Below are positions 1 through 9,773 of a stretch of 24,928 bases of DNA, piece by piece. Location: positions 1-24,928 of the forward strand of contig KV784174.1 in NCBI GenBank assembly GCA_000333855.2, read 5' to 3'. A program made the translations under genes and the position numbers. The stretch's first letter is position 1. The number at the start of each line of letters is the position of its first letter. The notes under the pieces were generated by a model, which did no database searches, was not told the origin of the DNA, and was given only the letters and a program-made list of their open reading frames with translations. Origin of the DNA: Endotrypanum monterogeii. Taxonomy: Eukaryota; Euglenozoa; Kinetoplastea; Trypanosomatida; Trypanosomatidae.

Positions 1-160
1 ATAGCAGAATGTCAATTCACGTATCGGTAAATTTCCAGACCCAGCCCACCTCCGACCACCTCATTTTTCCCATTTTTCTTCAACACAAAGTCGGCCGATA
101 TCCCCTCCAGAAGGTCACGTGCCATTCGATTGCCTTAGTGTTTTCACACCGCGCCAATTG
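1..160. other. Non-telomeric sequence outside the telomeric array
   Basis: These 160 bases lie on the chromosome-end side of the CCCTAA array. They have mixed composition with some C-rich stretches, no telomeric units and no convincing coding potential. The only ORF that begins here runs straight into the telomeric repeat and is an artefact. The stretch could be true sequence distal to an interstitial telomeric tract, or a chimeric read or contig end. The sequence alone cannot separate these. Confidence 0.5.
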
Positions 161-428
161 AACCCTAACCCTAACCCTAACCCTAACCCTAACCCTAACC
201 CTAACCCTAACCCTAACCCTAACCCTAACCCTAACCCTAACCCTAACCCTAACCCTAACCCTAACCCTAACCCTAACCCTAACCCTAACCCTGACCCTAA
301 CCCTAACCCTAACCCTAACCCTAACCCTAACCCTAACCCTAACCCTAACCCTAACCCTAACCCTAACCCTACCCTAACCCTAACCCTAACCCTAACCCTA
401 ACCCTAACCCTAACCCTAACCCTAACCC
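161..428. repeat. Telomeric repeat array (CCCTAA)n
   Basis: About 268 bases are almost pure CCCTAA, roughly 44 units. The complementary strand is TTAGGG, the telomeric repeat of trypanosomatids. The C-rich strand reads 5' to 3' on the plus strand from the left, which is the orientation expected at a left chromosome end. There are two interruptions: a CCCTGA variant (G at 293), and a five-base unit at about 368-372 where one A is missing, which shifts the repeat phase. Pro-Asn or Gly-Leu repeat ORFs through this tract are translation artefacts. Confidence 0.95.
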
Positions 429-452
429 GCCCAAGCCCCCGGCCCCCGCCCC
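426..452 (-). other. Potential G-quadruplex at the telomere/subtelomere junction
   Basis: On the plus strand, C-runs of 3, 3, 5, 5 and 4 bases (426-428, 430-432, 436-440, 443-447, 449-452) are separated by loops of one to three bases. The minus strand therefore has five closely spaced G-runs, directly continuing the TTAGGG array. Predicted from sequence only. Confidence 0.6.
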
Positions 453-3400
453 AACAATGGAGGCCCTAACACCACCCGTAAACGTGCCTGGGGCATGTCG
501 CAATCCCAAAGGCACACCCCAATTTTCGAGCCCCACCCCCCGCCCTTCCCCCAACCGCGCCCCTTTCGAAATGATGTTCCTTATCCCTTTACCAATTCCC
601 GCCCCAGCCGCCAACCCAGATGCCGACCCAGAAGCCGACCCCAAAAAAAAAAATTGGAGCTATACCCCACCACGGCAAAAAAAAAGGGCCCCGAGACTCC
701 GACGGACACCAAGTTTTCCCACCAACCCCCGAAACCAAGGCAGAAGGCAGGGGGAGAAAAAACCCGCTGTCACACTAGATGGTGCTCAGGACAGATCACT
801 ACGCCTCTTAGGAGAAACAAGCGCCTGCACCTCGAGAAGACTAGCACCACGCGTTGCGCACATGTACGCACAAAAACAAAATTAGTGCAATTTTCCCAAA
901 CGTGATTTTTTTAGGTGATTAAATATAGACGGGGGGGAAGTGATTAAGATGCCATATCTGGTAACTATAAAGGGCAAAAGCCCCCCACCCCCTCACCGCA
1001 CATCCTCCACGAAGACAGCGGCGTGAACACGGCCACACGCCAGACGTCCACAGACGATAGCCCCCGCGAGGCAGACCGAAAATCTAGCCCCGCAACGTTA
1101 GGGGAGCAGTGGGGCGGACGCACCACAACCCTACCGCCATGGACATCAACTGCCACGAAAAATGATTCCAACGGCCATTTCCGTTACCCCTCTCCCCAGG
1201 CACCCTCACGCTCTAGTCGCCAATACCTTCCTCACGGAGAGTGTTCAAGGTCGAAGTGGTAAGAGAACGAAAGTCCCAGGAAAAAAGCCATGTACTACCC
1301 AGCGCAGTCTCCTGGAAGTCCAAAATTGAACTTCAACAGCACCCTGGAATATGGTAACGAACAGGGCATTGACCAGAGACAAAGAAGCGGAGAGCCCAAT
1401 AAAGTGAAGTGCGGCGCATTTTTATAGAAACACAACGCAACCCTAATTAGAAGAAACTCGTCATTCTGGCGCATGCGTACTTCACCAGTGACCAAAGCGT
1501 ACATGTTTTGTTTCTTCCAGAGAGGTCCAGAAGAGAGGAGTTCGTTGGGTATCGAGGTACCTATAACCCCCGCGCGTGAAAAATGCCGTGTCCGCTATGG
1601 GATAAGCGAAACGAAGAAGCGGAGAGCCTCTAGTAGTACTTGGAATGACATTTTGGCGGATGTGCAGAACAAGATGGCTAAACTGACACAAATGTGTACA
1701 CCGACACATTTACGCACTAGGATTGCGACATAGGATGTAGAGGACTAGGGCAGCGTGCCGATGCGAGACGGGAACGGGAACAGGTGAAGCTATTTTTGGT
1801 CCACACCACGTGGCTAACTCTTTTCTGAACCTCTTGATAGTATCAGGTGACGAACAGATGCACATCAATGATACCGTGCATACGACGACCGAGAAGAAGG
1901 TCTTGTTGACGCGAAATTAGAACACATGAAACTGAGGAGTGCATTCACGTAGCCATTTGTTACCGTGAATGTCACAGGGCGAGCAAAAGAGACGCGTTAC
2001 AAAGAGTAGGTGACCCCTGCAATTGATTAGGAGCTGGTTAAGTAGTCGATAAATGTGTTCCCCTTGACATTTGAAGAGGGTGTGAAGAGGAGAAACATCT
2101 CGTACTTCGTACAAAAATGTTCCAAAGAGTTTCCTGACGGTTCCCTGAAACTTTTGGGGTTAGACACCCCCAGAAAAAAACGAAAAACGAAAAACAGTGT
2201 TACTCCCGGTGTTCTAGAAAAGAAAAAGAGAAGTGATCTGAACATAACAGTCGTATATTTTACGTGAGAACCATCTTTTTGTATATCCGCTCTTCCCCGA
2301 TTAGCGGTATACTGTTCCCTGGGGCCAACTCATTAAAGGAAAAAAGAAACTTTTGCTCAATTCTTACAATCAATTCATATACATTTTTTTTTTTTCAAGG
2401 GACCGGGATCCCGATGAGAAGCTACATCACTGCACCTCTCTTCACTAGTCAAACTACATACCGGAACTGTACACTCTGGTTTGCGGAGACAATGTTCTCT
2501 TTTCTATTTCCAACGTTCTGGAAGCTGGAAATTTGAAACAGCTGAAAAATGAAAGGATGCTTTGTCAACACGGCCAGTGATACTTAACTGCTGAGACAGA
2601 TAGTCCGTCGGGGGAGAAGGGAAAGCTCTGCAGTTTCCCGTTGTCTTTTCTGATTACCCATACTTTCATGACCTAGTCAGACAAAATGAGGATGTTATGT
2701 ATAGTTGATCTCGCTGCCTAGAAGCTCAGTGAGCTTCGCTGATGTAACGATAGAAATTGTATGCATGTCAACTCACAGAGCTCCTAGTCGCAAACACGTT
2801 GCGCCACCCTCTTTGCAGTTTCTCTACAAATCGGAAGTTCTTCGGAAAGAACCTGAATACTTTGACTTGTGTGTGAATTCAACGTGCCCAGCAGAAAAGT
2901 AGCAGTAAGATGTGTTTGTATCGGATTTACATGATTAAGTCACGCATGGGTGTGCATCAGCAGAATAACCAAATGTGAAGCGTATGCAGTAATGCAACTA
3001 CATAGCCTTTTGTTGACTAATTTAGGTAGTTGTACCTGTTGTAGACACTGCTGGAAAAAAAAAAAAAAGAACGGAAGGGAACAGACAAGAAGAGTGACAT
3101 TTCAGAATATTTGTCCATGTGCGATTAACACAGTGGCTGGTGATTCCGACACGCCACTATGAAAAGATGTGTAAGGAACAGAATGTGTATGAGAAAAAAA
3201 ACGCAACTTTTCGTAGGGTTTTAACAAGTACCTTTATCCACTCAATAATGAAGCATACCATATGCACCGCGACGTCTCTGAGAATATCAGAGACATCAGA
3301 TCTGGTTGCCCTGAGTACATCGCTGCTGCCTTGGATGAGAGGGAGGGATCACGTCAGATTACCCATTATTGGAAACGTCTTCTCTTTTCTTCAATACCGC

Positions 3401-4316
3401 TACAAAAGTCAGTTATTGCCGCTGTGAAGCATGCTGGTCAGTGACCTACACGTACGGTTCCGTCGCCGGTAATTCTTTCTTTGTGTTACTTTTTCTTTCA
3501 AAATGTTTTACGAACAACGCCTGGAATTCTGTTTGAAAAAAAATCATTTCATTTCTTAGGGAAGGGAGGGGGACCAGTTAGATCCTTAGATGTGTATGTT
3601 CAAATCCCAGCCGTACTGCGGAAGAACACATACCAAAGCTACACCACGAGACACATGAGACGCCCGTCGCGGAGGTAATCATCATGATGGACGTCTAATA
3701 CACAAACGAACGTCTTCTCAGACACCCTCAACAACAGTCGATGTCACACAACGCTCCAAGAAACATACAAACAGCACACAGAAAACACCCCCAACACACA
3801 CACACGCACACACGTGAAAAAAAAAAAAAAACTCACACTTTTATTTTCTCAAAAATTATAAAGTATCGCTGCTAGGGTTTACTTACGAGAGAGTGAAAAT
3901 ACGGCGCACTCCGGTTCGGGAAAAAGATACGTGAAAAGAAAGGTATGCTCTCCACAAAAAGAAATAGCGCGCGATTGAAGTGGTATACGGAGGAAACGAA
4001 ATCGTAAAAGAAAAGTAATACCCGAAAGAGATGCTCATCTTTCTAAAAACAGGTCCACACTACGATAGCCATTTCTACTCATAGAATCTGTGCACAAGAA
4101 CCCACGGGGCCATACTTTGTCCACAGTGATTGCTGTGAGATGGACCGCTGGGAAACAGCTACCGAAAAGAAATGACATGTGGGACGATGGCGAGAAAACG
4201 CAAGACACTGTTGAGAGAATGTCAGAACAATACACACCTGTGGCAGCCCCTGCGCCAGCCATTCTGTAAGGGAGGGAAAGCGCCGCTTTTTTCTATTTTC
4301 CTGAGGGATAGATATC
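429..4316. other. Gene-free subtelomeric region
   Basis: About 3.9 kb lie between the telomeric array and the stop codon of the first gene. The first ~500 bases are strongly C-rich on the plus strand and include broken telomere-like bits such as CCCTAACACC near 463. The rest is of mixed composition with A and T homopolymers. Short ORFs occur on both strands, but none exceeds about 100 residues with a recognisable domain apart from those overlapping the eIF3a gene. A CA-rich stretch and an A-tract lie at about 3797-3830 and an 8-bp hairpin at 3274-3294. No VSG-like, retroposon or tandem satellite sequence was recognised. Confidence 0.7.
3274..3294. repeat. Perfect 8-bp inverted repeat (hairpin)
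   Basis: GTCTCTGA is followed by a five-base spacer, GAATA, and then TCAGAGAC, the exact reverse complement of the first arm. It lies in the gene-free subtelomere about 1 kb beyond the end of eIF3a. No U-tract follows and no function is assigned. A stem of this size can arise by chance in several kilobases. Confidence 0.6.
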
Positions 4317-6641
4317 TCATTCGGAGCCAAGCCGACGCATCTCTTCCTCGAGTAGGCGCTGCTGCTCATCGCGCTTCGACGGTTTGTCCGCATTCGCGCG
4401 TTTCCTCCATGTACGCTCGAATTCATCGGCATCGTGCAGAAACTTCGAAAGCACAGCCTTCTCGTTTTGACGGCGCTCGTACTCGCGGCGGTGCTCAGCC
4501 AGATAATTTTCACGCGCAGCTGCTCGATCGGCGCGGACACGCTCTGCATTCGCCGCATCGAACGCCTTGCGCTTGGGAATTTCCAAGGCGCGTAAAGCAC
4601 GCTCGTACAGGTTTGCTTGGAGAATCTCCTTGCGATCGTTGTCGATGCCTCGGCGCTTGTAAGCAGCGAGGAGTCTTGCGAGTTCGTCCTCGAAGCTGAC
4701 GGCGCTCCGATAAACGATAGACTCGTCGACCTTAAAGCCCGGATACTTCACGCGTAGCTTACGGAGCACTTCCTTTCCTCGCTCCTGTCGCTGGCGCTCG
4801 TTGTACTCGGAGTACAGCTTACGAAGGTACGCTCGGTGAGTTTCTTCTTTCTTTGCCTCTTCCTGTTCACGCCGCTCAGCGACGGCGCGCTCGCGCTTTT
4901 TGTCTTCATTTTTCTTCGCTTCCTCAATGCGCTCAGCCTTAGAATTGATGCACGCCTTTTGGAGGGCGTAGAGGCTGGTGCTTCGTGCACGTGCCGCCTC
5001 CAGATCTTTCGCTGCCGGAATCACTTGTCTTCTCGCCGACGCGGCCGAGACGTTAGTGAAGTCCGAGTACCGGCCAGATGTAGTCGCAAGCTCCGAGGCC
5101 GGAACAGTGTCCACATTGGACACAATCCTGTTGAAGTAGCTCAACATCTTTGCTTTTGATGAGTCGCGGAATGAGAGCGTGTTTGTGCGCGTATCGATAT
5201 CCACAGAAACGGAATCGTCGCCGAGAATGACGGGCTCGATGTTGTTCACATACTCAGCAGCTGTCAGGTTTCCGTGATACGCGGCGAGAGAAACCACTTC
5301 GACATAGTTGCAGCTCCCAGAGAGCACTTCCAACTGATAGCGGAGAATAACTCGGTGTAATTCATTTGCGTAGCGAGCAAGGTCGCTGTTCGCCGACGTT
5401 AGCGCGGTGACGCTCTTGTGTAGGCCTGTGAAGTCAGTGAAACTGGGGTCCTCCAGGCTCGCTGCAATTTTCGCAATTTCCGGAGAGGCGAGCATGTAGA
5501 CACCCTTTGCCTTGAGGTTAGCAATGAGGCTCGTCTTCGTCGTGTTCGGTGACTCGAACAGCTCGTCGATGCGGGCACTCTTCTCGCGGTAACGCCCGAA
5601 AGGGTCCAGCTCAATGTCGCTGTCGGCGACACAAAGCGATGCGAGGACAGCCCGAGCAGCGAGGGTGCCACGCTTTTCCTGACGCTTCATGGAGGCAGCA
5701 ACAGAAAGGCAGTAAGCGTGGTAATTGTTAATAGAGCAAGTCCAGAAGATATCGCTCATCGTTTCGTATGCACCAGAGACCACGTCCACAAACTCTTCAT
5801 TCCGTTGCACTCTGTCACACAGACGCTTCAGACACGAAAGGACATCGAAGGCGCCGCCGTATTGACGCAAGCTGCAGATATCATTCAGTAGACAGCACAG
5901 CGTCTCCACTGTCTCTGTCACCGCCGACGTCGATGAGAGGAACGATGCGCGGTCCTTCAGCAGCTCTTGAACGGCATTCCGCGAAGCAGTATCATCATTA
6001 TCGTGGAGGTGATCTAATGCCATGTGTGATACCGCGCGCGAGACCGCAGTGGAGATGTCCAGCACGCACGAGTATGCGTTGAACTCTTTGCACATGGAAA
6101 GAAATTGGCGAACCGTTTTATTGTAAATAAATGTCAATTTTTTAGCAAAACCGATGGTGTTGTTGCCGCAAAAGTGGCGAATCAAACGGCGCAGCGCTGC
6201 GTGACAAGGAATGATATGGCGCTTTTCTGCCAGCGCTGCCAGAGAAATACCGTTCAAGGCTGCAAGCATCTGGTCGCCCGGGGTGGCTTCGCGCTCCACC
6301 GCATCAGCTCGCTCTTTAGCCTTTGCACACATCTGCCGGATGCGGATCATGACAGAGTCCACAATGCGCTGCACACTTTCTTCCACATGCTGAGAACCAC
6401 GCAGGCCGCTACGGCATCGGCGAAGAACCTCAATCAGCCTCACCGGCTCCAGTTTCTCACGGGTGAGGCAGAGATCAGCTAGCAGCTCGAGACACTCAAA
6501 TCCGATCGGGGTGACTTGATTGAAGCGCAGATGCGAAGACAGAGACTCAATGGCTTCTTTGACATCGTTGCTCTTCAAGTGCTCCTGTGCCTTGGAGAGG
6601 CTGCTGCGCGCGCGCGCATCTGAGGTCGCTGCGCGGTCCAT
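4317..6641 (-). CDS. EIF3A: Eukaryotic translation initiation factor 3 subunit a
   Basis: This is the scaffold subunit of cytosolic eIF3, which promotes 43S pre-initiation complex assembly and mRNA recruitment. The 774-residue protein has an alpha-helical N-terminal half (PCI-type region up to about residue 500). A conserved eIF3a block ends near residue 493 with an Ile-Asp...Arg-Thr-X-Thr-Leu-Ser-Phe pattern. A long, highly charged Arg/Lys/Glu-rich helical tail runs from about residue 540 to the end. In the tail, the YERALRALEIPKRKAFDA segment matches the family's FERAKRLEEIPL-type motif. It is shorter than the yeast or human proteins (about 960 and 1380 residues), mainly because the tail is short. 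It is the gene nearest the telomere and is read toward it. Met1 is the first Met after an upstream pyrimidine tract. Confidence 0.93.
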   Translation of the reverse strand: MDRAATSDARARSSLSKAQEHLKSNDVKEAIESLSSHLRFNQVTPIGFECLELLADLCLTREKLEPVRLIEVLRRCRSGLRGSQHVEESVQRIVDSVMIRIRQMCAKAKERADAVEREATPGDQMLAALNGISLAALAEKRHIIPCHAALRRLIRHFCGNNTIGFAKKLTFIYNKTVRQFLSMCKEFNAYSCVLDISTAVSRAVSHMALDHLHDNDDTASRNAVQELLKDRASFLSSTSAVTETVETLCCLLNDICSLRQYGGAFDVLSCLKRLCDRVQRNEEFVDVVSGAYETMSDIFWTCSINNYHAYCLSVAASMKRQEKRGTLAARAVLASLCVADSDIELDPFGRYREKSARIDELFESPNTTKTSLIANLKAKGVYMLASPEIAKIAASLEDPSFTDFTGLHKSVTALTSANSDLARYANELHRVILRYQLEVLSGSCNYVEVVSLAAYHGNLTAAEYVNNIEPVILGDDSVSVDIDTRTNTLSFRDSSKAKMLSYFNRIVSNVDTVPASELATTSGRYSDFTNVSAASARRQVIPAAKDLEAARARSTSLYALQKACINSKAERIEEAKKNEDKKRERAVAERREQEEAKKEETHRAYLRKLYSEYNERQRQERGKEVLRKLRVKYPGFKVDESIVYRSAVSFEDELARLLAAYKRRGIDNDRKEILQANLYERALRALEIPKRKAFDAANAERVRADRAAARENYLAEHRREYERRQNEKAVLSKFLHDADEFERTWRKRANADKPSKRDEQQRLLEEEMRRLGSE

Positions 6642-6779
6642 CTCTGTAGCCAGTGCGGGTCGGTTACAGAAGAAAAAGGAGGTAGAGAGTAGGCGCCTGA
6701 GAAATGTATAAGATGTACTGGACGACGTAGGAGCACACAGGCACGGTGGGGAGACAAGGAGGGGATGAGAACGAAGAAG
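6642..6779 (-). promoter_or_regulatory. Predicted spliced-leader acceptor region for eIF3a
   Basis: On the coding strand a pyrimidine-rich tract (about 6746-6779) is followed by its first AG at 6718-6719, predicting a 5' UTR of about 76 bases. A second, shorter tract (about 6668-6685) has its first AG almost on the start codon (6644-6645), so minor alternative use is possible. The assignment rests on the usual trypanosomatid rule of a pyrimidine tract followed by the first AG. Confidence 0.45.
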
Positions 6780-7869
6780 CTGGGAGATCTACCCAAGCGA
6801 TCAATTTGTGTGGTGGGACACACACACGGACAGTTAAATGGGTAATAGAAAAGAGTGATATGTGGATGTGACAAAACTAATACAAACAAAAGAAGGACAG
6901 GGTTACAAGTAGCGTTACTTCGTGTGAGTTGAAATGAAGGATGAAGGCCGAGATATGGAGAAAAGCGGGAGAATATTTGAGAGGAGACAACGAAGATCAA
7001 CTCTTGTACTGAGCGCGTCACCAGAAAGTCGGAGGAGGGACGAAGTAAGCTCAGGTCTATGAAGAGCAGTAAATGGACTTTCTGTACGTGCCTACTTTCT
7101 TTTTTTTTTTAAGGTTTACTTTGGAATACACAAAATTTCTTTGTGCGAGGGATAAAAGGGATATGGGTACGGCGAGTGGCACAACGCCTTTACTGACACC
7201 TAGGCTAAAAAGCTTACCTTCCAAGAGTGACAAGACTCATCGATTGAATTTTGAGCCTCACAAAGATATGCGCCGCTGGCATACAGCCTTGCTGTCGCCT
7301 CAGTGGGAGTCCTGAAAAAGAAAAAAAAATGGAGATGTTAATCGCGATCACGGCTATTTTCCCGCTCTCAAGCCGAGGTGCCGATGCCTCTCGGATGCTG
7401 CGTACAACCAGGAGCGGATAAAGTGAAAAGTTGTAGAATGAACCGCTCATAGGTACGTCAAGACACACAAACAGAAACACCTCTGTATTCGATGCGACAC
7501 AGAAGGTGACATCTCATAAAATTTAAGGGGGAGGGGGAGAGCTGAGAAGAAGCAAGGAAGCACATCCGGACGACAGCAGCCAAATCACGCGAAAAAAAAA
7601 AAAAGCATACAGACTATCACCAGGAGCAATGCGCAGATGGGATGGTTGAGGAAGGTATGCACACACGACGAAAAAGTGCTGCAGAGTAACTAAGCATAGG
7701 CGCCTATGAAAACACAACAAAAAAAAATTATCAAGAGTCAGTTGATAAGTAGTGGTGAAGGTGAGTTATACAGATCGGACAGGGAACAGTGTGCATCGGA
7801 GGTGTCTCGAAAGTAAAGGCTATAGACCGTGAGTGGGAGCCCAGTGGATATTTTGTGCGTGTATGTGCA
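6780..7869. other. Intergenic region, eIF3a to MANF-like gene
   Basis: This spans about 1.1 kb and would hold the 3' UTR of the MANF-like gene and the processing signals of eIF3a. It contains several A-runs of 9-13 bases on the plus strand (T-runs in the transcript) and T-runs near 7098. ORFs here are below 90 residues and low in complexity. Nothing else was recognised. Confidence 0.6.
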
Positions 7870-8364
7870 TCATATTTCGCGCATATTGCAGCTTATTGTT
7901 CTATTATATATGCTGCAGTCAGCGTTTCTTAGATCTCCAACCACAAAGGCCATGTTCTCTATATGTGCGGCCACTGTCATGAGCCCACGGTCGGACACAG
8001 TCAATTGCCACGCCACTTGTTCGTCCATTGTAGGAAGTTGTTGAACTTCGTAGGCACGCTGCACTAATTCGCGGCGATCGACACAGCCATGACAATCACG
8101 GTTACGATCTTTGATCATTTTACTCAACTGTTTCGTTGAAAGCGACCGAAGATGCTCCAAAGATGCGTTGAAGGTTAAAGAAGACGGCAATCCGCGCGAG
8201 ATTGCGCGGAGGTGATTCTCTTCGTTTGAACCAATGTGACGCCGTTGCAGCAAAAAAGATTGCTCAGGGGGGACTTCAATGAGAAGGGATGCTTTAGTTG
8301 ACAGGAGAGAGACGGTCACGGCAATCACACAAAGAAATAGACAGAAGCCGCGTCGCGCGAGCAT
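7870..8364 (-). CDS. Secreted/ER protein with MANF/ARMET-like C-terminal (SAP-like) domain
   Basis: The protein has 164 residues. Residues 1 to about 25 form a typical signal peptide: basic MLARRG, then a hydrophobic core. Residues 73-106 (LRSLSTKQLSKMIKDRNRD, then CHGC at 91-94, then VDRRELVQRAYEV) match the helix-turn-helix plus CXXC pattern of the C-terminal domain of MANF/CDNF (ARMET). In animals that domain acts in the ER lumen in the response to misfolded protein. The N-terminal saposin-like domain of MANF, with its six cysteines, is missing: no Cys occurs between residue 28 and Cys91. The tail after residue 115 has its own Cys pair (C150, C159). N-glycosylation sequons are at N66 and N154. 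No KDEL-type signal is visible at the C-terminus. An ER or secretory location is inferred. Confidence 0.72.
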   Translation of the reverse strand: MLARRGFCLFLCVIAVTVSLLSTKASLLIEVPPEQSFLLQRRHIGSNEENHLRAISRGLPSSLTFNASLEHLRSLSTKQLSKMIKDRNRDCHGCVDRRELVQRAYEVQQLPTMDEQVAWQLTVSDRGLMTVAAHIENMAFVVGDLRNADCSIYNRTISCNMREI

Positions 8365-8395
8365 GACTCTGCCTCGAAGAATGGAGGGGGGGGGG
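8365..8395 (-). promoter_or_regulatory. Predicted spliced-leader acceptor for the MANF-like gene
   Basis: The coding strand has a C10 run (G10 on plus, 8386-8395) that continues as a pyrimidine-rich stretch. Its first AG is at 8373-8374, only about nine bases before the ATG. This supports Met1, which directly precedes the signal peptide. Confidence 0.45.
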
Positions 8396-9107
8396 TTCTA
8401 ATAATAATATTTACTCAGAAAATATTTGCAGTTGTCGTCGTAATTGTTGGAGTGACGGCAAGAAAGCAGTTCACTGTTCGCTGTTGTTTTAGATTCGCTG
8501 CATTGTGTGCTGAACATCGGTGAAGAAAAAATGTCAGAAGAGATGAAGCGACGATCTGTGTTTGTTTCGTAGCGGCGGCATTCATCGCCAAGTAAAAAAG
8601 TGATCGGCGAACGCGGCGAAGTCACCAAGGTGCAGATGCGTACACTACTGTGTCTTTGGAATATTTCTCGAAACAGAACACTGCTTCTCGTTTGAATCCC
8701 CTTTTTTAAATATCTTTTATATTATAAAATTAGTATATATATATATATATGCTATACATTTCGTGACAAGAGCCCTGCTGCAGTGTATTTCCGTCCGCAT
8801 AATGCCCGCAATATCAAGCATCGAGGAAAGTGCGATGGATCAAGATACCAAACTCAAAATATATACGGCCTTTACGAAAAAACGACTCGGTTGGAACTAG
8901 TACGGGACAAAAGTCACACTAGACACGAAGAAGAAGAATAAGAGAAAAAAAATAATAATTATGACCCGGACAAAACACAAGAAGAGTAGCATAGTAGCAG
9001 TATTCTGTTATGTGCTTATATCCCACACACACACACCACAGAGGGGGGGGGTCCTTTCGAGGCGAAAACAGAGAACAGCGGGTAACAACATCGTGAAGAA
9101 ACACTAA
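8396..9107. other. Intergenic region with (TA)n tract
   Basis: About 0.7 kb contain a TA dinucleotide tract at 8734-8750, an AT-rich surround and a G-run near 9044-9051. A 76-residue minus-strand ORF at 8398-8628 has no recognisable domain and sits in the expected 3' UTR or intergenic zone, so it is not called as a gene. Confidence 0.6.
8734..8750. repeat. (TA)8 microsatellite
   Basis: Seventeen bases of alternating T and A lie in AT-rich intergenic sequence between the MANF-like gene and copy A of the TMEM8-like pair. Confidence 0.9.
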
Positions 9108-9773
9108 TTACACTATTGGATCCCCATATGTACAGAGAAGTTGTTGCCGCATTCCGTAGTTGCCCGTACAACCTGGAGCTTTGATCATCGACCAAAAGTA
9201 GAATGAGGCTAAGCCTATAAAAAAATGCCACGCACCATGGTACATACGGTACGGGTCGGATCTGTCATCAAGTCCGAGGGCAAAAAAAAGCATTGCAAGT
9301 CCCACAAAAATCAAGCCAATAGTCAGCTGTCGGCGGTCATGTGAAGGGACACGCTTTTCGATAAAGCAGTACTTGACGACTGGAAAAAGGCTGAACAGTA
9401 AGACAGGAGCTATAGTAAGCCGCACGTCCCACGGGTGTTGCTGCTGCACGATAAGAGTGAAGAATACGCAGAAACATTTGCAGCTCATTTCCACAAACGG
9501 GTTCTGAAAACAGCACAGGTAGACTTCCCAAATGCCCATCATCGAGATAATTCCGATATTGTCGAGGCGATGCCACTGCATCTCGCTGAGGAAGATGATT
9601 GTGTTGAAGCTTTCAGTAGTGTGGTACATAAACGAGACGAGTAGACCAAATATGGAGCAACAGAATTCGAAAATGTAGTTGCGCTTATAAAAAAGATATG
9701 GCATAGGGATCATTGTCAGGTGGCTGAGCACCGTTGTGATGAAAAGAATTGCTGGGCTTTCTCCGTGACGCAT
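9108..9773 (-). CDS. Polytopic membrane protein, TMEM8/myomaker (DUF3522, CREST) family, copy A
   Basis: This 221-residue protein has about six or seven hydrophobic segments. The pattern fits the CREST superfamily of putative membrane hydrolases (alkaline ceramidase, PAQR, Per1, SID-1, TMEM8): Ser47 and His51 in SFMYH, Asp71 in W-HRLDNIG, and His179 and His183 in HGAWH near the last membrane segment. These would be the Ser, His, Asp and HxxxH metal or catalytic positions. It is paralogous to the gene at 10607-11284. The motifs align with a constant two-residue offset, along with further shared stretches (RNY-FE, LSE-W, ALGLDD/IIGLDD-DP). No function beyond the family can be given; a lipid-modifying role is a family-level possibility only. 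The start is set by the first Met, upstream of the first hydrophobic segment. Confidence 0.75.
   Translation of the reverse strand: MRHGESPAILFITTVLSHLTMIPMPYLFYKRNYIFEFCCSIFGLLVSFMYHTTESFNTIIFLSEMQWHRLDNIGIISMMGIWEVYLCCFQNPFVEMSCKCFCVFFTLIVQQQHPWDVRLTIAPVLLFSLFPVVKYCFIEKRVPSHDRRQLTIGLIFVGLAMLFFALGLDDRSDPYRMYHGAWHFFIGLASFYFWSMIKAPGCTGNYGMRQQLLCTYGDPIV

Noticed and set aside
119..644. Pro-Asn and Gly-Leu repeat ORFs through the telomeric array
   Set aside because: They are translations of CCCTAA and TTAGGG units, not genes.
1382..1630. AAGAAGCGGAGAGCC occurring twice about 230 bases apart
   Set aside because: Only 15 bases are shared and the flanks do not match. This is not enough for a repeat family.
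429..4316. Possible CRISPR-like, retroposon or VSG-type content
   Set aside because: No regularly spaced repeats, no reverse-transcriptase or endonuclease motifs, and no cysteine-patterned surface protein were seen on either strand.
4172..4699. Plus-strand 175-residue ORF and other ORFs over 4079-6711
   Set aside because: Antisense or out-of-frame shadows of eIF3a, which has clear family motifs in the minus frame.
8398..8628. Minus-strand 76-residue ORF upstream of the MANF-like gene
   Set aside because: No recognisable domain, and it ends in AT-rich Tyr/Lys sequence. It is more likely intergenic.
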